In this document: one piece after another, positions 7,176 to 10,838 of the stretch | Position numbering within the stretch: position 1 is the first letter of the stretch | Layout: the number at the start of each line of letters is the position of its first letter | Source of the DNA: Nitrosomonadaceae bacterium | GTDB taxonomy: Bacteria > Pseudomonadota > Gammaproteobacteria > Burkholderiales > Nitrosomonadaceae | DNA length: 10,838 nt | Assembly: GCA_919902625.1 (NCBI GenBank) | Contig: CAKKRO010000177.1 | Span: 10,565 to 21,402 of the forward strand | Direction: 5' to 3' | Notes under the pieces: model-generated | What the model saw: the letters and a program-made list of their open reading frames with translations, nothing else | Database searches by the model: none | What the model was told of the DNA's origin: nothing | Translations under genes and position numbers: made by a program

Positions 7176-8621
7176 ATGAATTTTATACCACCTGATTTTG
7201 CGCCAGCCTCTTCTGAGATATTTATGCTCATCATGGTGTGCGTGGTCATGCTGGCTGATCTCACCGCAGGCGAAAATAGACGTTACGTTGCGTATCTACT
7301 GACACAAGTAACGTTACTGGGTTGTGCATTGCTCACTTTTCTATCATTCTCAACAGAAACCAGTCAAACATTTTCCGGCATGTATGTCGATGATACGATG
7401 GCAGATATGCTTAAGCTGATGGTGTACGGCACGGTATCAGCAGTACTAATCTATTCCCATGCTTATATCAGTGATCGCGGCATGCTGAAGGGCGAGTTTT
7501 TTAGCTTGATACTATTTGCGACGTTGGGAATGATGGTCATGATCTCGGCCAGTCATTTTTTGACGCTTTATATTGGCCTGGAATTGCTATCACTTTCGCT
7601 CTACGCATTGGTTGCATTGCGGCGAGATTCAGTCATGGCAACTGAAGCAGCCATGAAATTTTTTGTGCTGGGTGCATTGGCGTCTGGATTTTTGCTTTAT
7701 GGCATGTCGATGGTTTATGGAGCGACCGGCACATTACAAGTCTCTCAGCTTGCTCAGGTCATACAAAGCGAAGCCAGTAATAAAGAAGTTTTAGTCATAG
7801 GATTGGTATTCATTGTGGCTGGAATCAGCTTCAAGTTAAGCGCCGCACCTTTCCACATGTGGGCGCCTGATGTTTATCAAGGCGCGCCCACTGCCGTTAC
7901 CCTGTTTATCGGTTCTGCGCCGAAGCTGGCCGCTTTTGGTTTTGTAATGCGCTTGTTGGTTGAAGGGTTGGGAGAAATGGCCGCTGACTGGCAAGGCATG
8001 CTGGTGATTCTGGCGGTAATGTCGATGGCAATAGGTAATATTGCAGCCATCGCACAAACCAATATCAAGCGAATGCTGGCCTACTCAACCATTTCCCATA
8101 TGGGATTCCTGTTACTTGGATTTATAAGCGCGGACGCGAACGGCTATAGCGCTGCGTTATTCTATGTCATCGCCTATGTTCTGATGACACTAGGTACTTT
8201 CGCCATGATCATGCTGCTGTGCCGTAGTGGATTTGAAGCTGAAAATATCAGTGACTTCAAAGGACTCAGCAAAAGAAATACTTGGTATGCGTTTATTGCT
8301 CTGCTATTGATGCTTTCATTGGCGGGCATTCCGCCGATGATCGGGTTTTATGCCAAACTCGCTGTATTGCAAGCGGTTGTTAATGCCGGTTATGTCTGGT
8401 TAGCGGTTGCCGCAGTGTTATTCTCGTTAATTGGCGCTTTTTATTACTTGCGTATTATCAAATTAATGTATTTTGATGAACCGGAAACCGATGAACCCAT
8501 TTTGCCCAATAGCGATGTCAAGATTCTACTGAGCGCAAATGGTTTGGCAATACTGGCGTTGGGAATATTTCCTCAAGCGCTGATGGGATTAAGTCTTTAC
8601 GCTATTCAAAATTCAATGTAG
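7176..8621 (+). CDS. nuoN: NADH-quinone oxidoreductase subunit N
   Basis: NuoN is the antiporter-like pump subunit nearest to NuoK in the membrane arm, and the last gene of the usual nuo order. The complete 481-residue protein shows Glu136 in LYIGLELLSLSLYALVALRR, Lys220 in GISFKLSAAPFHMWAPDVYQ, Lys250 in GSAPKLAAFGFV, and Lys394 in MIGFYAKLAVL. It also has NIKRMLAYSTISHMGFLLLG (296-315), the helix pair that distinguishes this family. The N-terminus MNFIPPDFAPASSEIFML is typical of betaproteobacterial NuoN. The gene starts 48 bases after nuoM behind a good GAGGA site. A run of six T follows the stop at 8624-8629, but no hairpin precedes it. Confidence 0.98.
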   Translation: MNFIPPDFAPASSEIFMLIMVCVVMLADLTAGENRRYVAYLLTQVTLLGCALLTFLSFSTETSQTFSGMYVDDTMADMLKLMVYGTVSAVLIYSHAYISDRGMLKGEFFSLILFATLGMMVMISASHFLTLYIGLELLSLSLYALVALRRDSVMATEAAMKFFVLGALASGFLLYGMSMVYGATGTLQVSQLAQVIQSEASNKEVLVIGLVFIVAGISFKLSAAPFHMWAPDVYQGAPTAVTLFIGSAPKLAAFGFVMRLLVEGLGEMAADWQGMLVILAVMSMAIGNIAAIAQTNIKRMLAYSTISHMGFLLLGFISADANGYSAALFYVIAYVLMTLGTFAMIMLLCRSGFEAENISDFKGLSKRNTWYAFIALLLMLSLAGIPPMIGFYAKLAVLQAVVNAGYVWLAVAAVLFSLIGAFYYLRIIKLMYFDEPETDEPILPNSDVKILLSANGLAILALGIFPQALMGLSLYAIQNSM

Positions 8622-8636
8622 CCTTTTTTGCGTGGC

Positions 8637-8670
8637 TGACAAGGAATTTTCTCAATAATTTCCTTTGTCA
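8637..8670 (+). other. imperfect hairpin downstream of nuoN
   Basis: TGACAAGGAATT (8637-8648) can pair with AATTTCCTTTGTCA (8657-8670) with single unpaired T residues in the 3' arm, giving about twelve pairs around an eight-base loop. There is no U-run after it on the + strand, so it is not a textbook intrinsic terminator. It could slow exonucleases at the end of the nuo messenger, attenuate read-through, or be a protein site. It overlaps the TTG at 8665 and so argues against that codon as a start for the next gene. Confidence 0.35.
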
Positions 8671-8697
8671 TGGTTGATTTATGGCAATTGCTCCCAA

Positions 8698-9222
8698 ATG
8701 AAAACCGCACAGCCCAACATAAATTTCCCGTTTTCCAAGGGATTCGCAAGACTGACGTTGATTCTCATGCTGAGCCTGCTAATTTTTAAGCAGGCCTCTG
8801 CGTCGGAGTCATTGAATATTAAACCTAACGAAATGCCTGATGTCTGTAATGCGGATAGGGCGCAGGTCCGGGTGACCGTCAATGGGGTGGGGTCTGGCGG
8901 TGTTTTAAACGTTGGACTGTATGATGACCCGGAACATTTCCTGTTCAAAAAAGGCCGCAAACGCACCGTGCGTATTCCGGCGGCTGAAGGGCAGCAGAAG
9001 GTTTGTATTGATCTTGAACAGCCCGGCACTTACGCCGTAGCCGCCTATCACGATATAGATGCCAACCGCAAATTGAAAATGCGCTGGAATATGTTGCCGG
9101 GCGAGCCTTTTGGCTTATCGAATAATCCTGAGCAACACATCGGTTTTCCAAAATTCAGCAAATCGGCTTTTACAACGAGCAGCCTGGGTGCGGATATTGT
9201 GATTGATCTCAAGCAACCCTGA
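8698..9222 (+). CDS. DUF2141 family secreted protein
   Basis: This is a predicted exported protein of unknown function. From the ATG at 8698 it has 174 residues. The N-terminus is basic, then a hydrophobic stretch (about 19-30, LTLILMLSLLIF) and a likely signal peptidase site after ASA (33-35). The mature part matches the DUF2141 beta-sandwich pattern: VRVTVNGVGSGGVLNVGLYD (57-76), PGTYAVAAYHDIDANRKL (109-126) and GEPFGLSNNP (135-144), ending in IVIDLKQP. Two cysteines (50 and 103) could form a disulfide in the periplasm. The frame is open back to a TTG at 8665, but that lies in a hairpin and would add eleven residues before the signal peptide. No clear Shine-Dalgarno precedes either codon. 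It is 11 bases upstream of a hydrolase gene, probably cotranscribed; whether nuo transcripts read into it is unclear. Confidence 0.88.
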   Translation: MKTAQPNINFPFSKGFARLTLILMLSLLIFKQASASESLNIKPNEMPDVCNADRAQVRVTVNGVGSGGVLNVGLYDDPEHFLFKKGRKRTVRIPAAEGQQKVCIDLEQPGTYAVAAYHDIDANRKLKMRWNMLPGEPFGLSNNPEQHIGFPKFSKSAFTTSSLGADIVIDLKQP

Positions 9223-9233
9223 TTCATTGAGCC

Positions 9234-10058
9234 ATGCGCATGCTGCTTAATCTGATGATTACACTGATTGCCATATACCTGATTGTGGTTCTGCTGGTGT
9301 ATTTTGGCCAGTCGCGTTTGATTTATTTTCCAGAGCAGCAAATTAGCAATATACCGAGTGCAATCGGTCTGGATTATACGCCGGTTAACATCCCGGCAAG
9401 CGATGGCGAAACATTGCATGGCTGGTGGATGTCCGTGCCCGATGCCAAAGGGACTGTGCTGTTTTTTCATGGCAATGCCGGGAATATTTCCCATCGTATC
9501 AATTACCTGACGATGTTTAAGCGGTTGGGCTATAACACGCTGCTGTTTGATTATCGCGGCTATGGCCAAAGCAGCGGCACCCCCTCTGAATCCGGCACTT
9601 ATCTGGATGCGCAGGCTGCCTGGCAGTATTTGACTGAAACCAGAGGCATTGCACCAGCGCGGATTATATTGTTTGGTGAGTCGCTGGGAGGCGCTGTGGC
9701 TGCTTGGCTGGCTGCCCGTGAGAAGCCCGGATTGCTGGTTCTGGCTTCCGTATTTACTTCAGTTCCCGATCTGGCGGCAGAAATATACCCATTCTTGCCG
9801 GTACGCTGGCTGACCCGCTTTCATTACAATACGCTGGAGTCCCTGCAATCGGTTACCTGCCCGGTTTTCATTGCGCATAGCCCGCAGGATGAAATTATCC
9901 CGTTTGCACAGAGTCAACGGTTATTTCAGGCGGCCTCCGAACCGAAACAATTTTTGACACTGGAAGGCGGGCACAATATCGGCTTCATTTTTATGCAACC
10001 AGCCTGGATAAAATCTTTGGGGGCATTTATGGATGCGCATTTGCTTGCGTCTCCCTGA
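9234..10058 (+). CDS. membrane-anchored alpha/beta hydrolase (ABHD13/17, Bem46-like)
   Basis: This 274-residue protein is a serine hydrolase of the alpha/beta fold; the substrate is unknown (an ester, thioester or acyl group is likely from the family). An N-terminal membrane helix (about 5-24, LNLMITLIAIYLIVVLLVYF) followed by QSRLIYFP is typical of Bem46/ABHD13-like proteins, and puts the catalytic domain on one face of the membrane, probably the periplasmic side. The oxyanion-hole motif is FFHGNAGN (77-84), the nucleophile Ser150 lies in GESLGG, the acid is Asp219 in HSPQDEIIP, and the base is His247 in EGGHNIGF. The triad is therefore complete. DYRGYGQSSG (106-115) is also characteristic. 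The ATG at 9234 is used; a second ATG two codons on is possible. The gene follows the DUF2141 gene by 11 bases, suggesting an envelope-related pair. No terminator is evident after it. Confidence 0.9.
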   Translation: MRMLLNLMITLIAIYLIVVLLVYFGQSRLIYFPEQQISNIPSAIGLDYTPVNIPASDGETLHGWWMSVPDAKGTVLFFHGNAGNISHRINYLTMFKRLGYNTLLFDYRGYGQSSGTPSESGTYLDAQAAWQYLTETRGIAPARIILFGESLGGAVAAWLAAREKPGLLVLASVFTSVPDLAAEIYPFLPVRWLTRFHYNTLESLQSVTCPVFIAHSPQDEIIPFAQSQRLFQAASEPKQFLTLEGGHNIGFIFMQPAWIKSLGAFMDAHLLASP

Positions 10059-10176
10059 CGATCAGAAAATTTACCCCTATTAGAACTCTCATCAGGTACG
10101 TCATAAGATAATAAATAGTACAACAAAAGTATAAAGTATGAAGCGGCATATATTCCATTCCTGAATTTGCCATAGA

Positions 10177-10838
10177 TCATTCCTGCAAGAAAAAAGCCTG
10201 CTCACATTTAGCAATGACCATTTTCCGCAGCACCTCTTCTTCGGTGCTGAAAGCATCTACGGCTTCCGGGTCAAACTGGCTTCCCGCCATGCGGTGAATC
10301 TCTGCCTTGGCGGCATCAAAAGAATTCTTTTTGCGATAAGGCCGGTCAGAGGTTATCGCATCCAGGGTATCGATCACCATAAACAGGCGTGCACCCAAAG
10401 GAATATGATTGCCGCGCAACCCTTTTGGATAACCTGAGCCATCATAGCGTTCCTCGTGACACAGAATGATATTTGCAGCTTCCGTCATACCGGTTATTTG
10501 CGAAATGAGGCTGTAGCCCTTTTCGGGATGTGTCCGCAACACAGCCCACTCAGATTCTGTTAAAGGGCCAGGATTCAATAAAATGGTGTCGGGAATACCG
10601 ATCTTGCCGATGTCATGCAGTAGAGCGCCCCAGTAAATTTGCTGCAAAGCTTTCGGGTCGGAGGTAAAGCGGCGCGCGAGCACCAGTGTATGGCAAGCGA
10701 CGCGTTTGGAGTGCAAGCCCGTTTCGTGTTCCCGCAGATCCAGCGCGCTCACCAACGTTTCTGCCAGGAGGTTGAACATATCTTCCTGTCTGGCGCAAAC
10801 ATCTCTGGTTTTGAGGAAACAATGTTCGGAACAGTATG
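10177..10838 (-). CDS. HD-GYP domain protein, probable cyclic-di-GMP phosphodiesterase (5' end outside window)
   Basis: HD-GYP proteins hydrolyse the second messenger cyclic-di-GMP. The frame is open to the right edge, so 219 residues are visible and the true start is unseen; the Met at 10779 is probably internal. Counting from that Met, the motifs are HETGLHSKRV (18-27), the HD pair in LLHDIGKIGIPD (His55, Asp56), HPEKG (His84), HEERYDGSGYP (108-118) with the GYP signature, and VIDTLDAITSDRPYR (135-149) with metal ligand Asp137. FDPEAVDAF closes the domain. Canonical proteins have HHE where this has HEE, so one presumed metal His is replaced by Glu; this may affect metal number or activity. 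The 19 residues upstream contain three Cys and a His (CSEHC, then Cys after seven residues), perhaps the end of a metal- or redox-sensing segment. It converges on the hydrolase gene. The domain is certain, the enzymatic activity likely. Confidence 0.9.
   Translation of the reverse strand, partial: YCSEHCFLKTRDVCARQEDMFNLLAETLVSALDLREHETGLHSKRVACHTLVLARRFTSDPKALQQIYWGALLHDIGKIGIPDTILLNPGPLTESEWAVLRTHPEKGYSLISQITGMTEAANIILCHEERYDGSGYPKGLRGNHIPLGARLFMVIDTLDAITSDRPYRKKNSFDAAKAEIHRMAGSQFDPEAVDAFSTEEEVLRKMVIAKCEQAFFLQE

Noticed and set aside
8665..8697. Upstream TTG extension of the DUF2141 protein
   Set aside because: It would put eleven extra residues before the signal peptide and start inside a predicted hairpin with no ribosome binding site. 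The ATG at 8698 is a better start.
8679..9029. 116-codon - strand frame opposite the DUF2141 gene
   Set aside because: It mirrors the signal peptide and the conserved domain on the + strand, and shows no family motif of its own.
9048..9569. 173-codon - strand frame across the DUF2141 and hydrolase genes
   Set aside because: It spans two well-supported + strand genes and their junction, and its translation has no coherent domain or periodicity.
10156..10185. Direct repeat CATTCCTG at 10156-10163 and 10178-10185
   Set aside because: Two 8-base copies, 22 bases apart, one inside the HD-GYP coding end. This is too short to separate from chance, and no third copy was seen.
1..10838. A defence island, mobile element or new multi-gene system
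   Set aside because: Most of the window is a standard nuo operon in canonical order with intact genes. There are no transposases, integrases, terminal repeats, spacer arrays or tRNA genes, and the flanking genes belong to known broad families.

Overview
The window is the distal part of a chromosomal nuo operon, which encodes proton-pumping NADH:quinone oxidoreductase (respiratory complex I), followed by a small accessory region. The strong match of NuoH, NuoK, NuoL and NuoM to proteobacterial complex I, the uninterrupted G-H-I-J-K-L-M-N order, the long NuoL and the basic C-terminal tail of NuoJ suggest a betaproteobacterium. The moderate base composition and the flavour of the protein sequences point to Nitrosomonadales, perhaps a Nitrosomonas-like ammonia oxidiser. 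That placement is from memory of the families, not from a search.

Layout: positions 1-933 hold the 3' end of nuoG (start outside the window). nuoH, nuoI, nuoJ, nuoK, nuoL, nuoM and nuoN follow on the + strand to 8621, separated by 15 to 97 bases, so they are very probably one transcript. NuoG and NuoI belong to the peripheral iron-sulfur arm. NuoH forms the quinone-site and heel region of the membrane. NuoJ and NuoK link it to the three antiporter-like pump subunits NuoN, NuoM and NuoL. All key charged residues of the proton path that I looked for are present, so the complex looks functional.

After nuoN come an imperfect hairpin, then a secreted DUF2141 protein (8698-9222) and, 11 bases later, a membrane-anchored alpha/beta hydrolase (9234-10058). 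These two could be an envelope-related pair; their role is unknown. A convergent gene on the - strand (10177 to the window edge) encodes an HD-GYP protein, the family of cyclic-di-GMP phosphodiesterases. It reads open past the right edge, so its start is not in the window.

No RNA genes, CRISPR arrays, insertion sequences or prophage parts were seen, and no stretch over 300 bases lacks a gene. I found no convincing undescribed system. The points most worth a second look are a 14-codon ORF with a strong ribosome binding site that ends one base before the TTG start of nuoK, the cysteine-rich segment before the HD-GYP domain together with its altered HHE motif, and the uncharacterised DUF2141-hydrolase pair.
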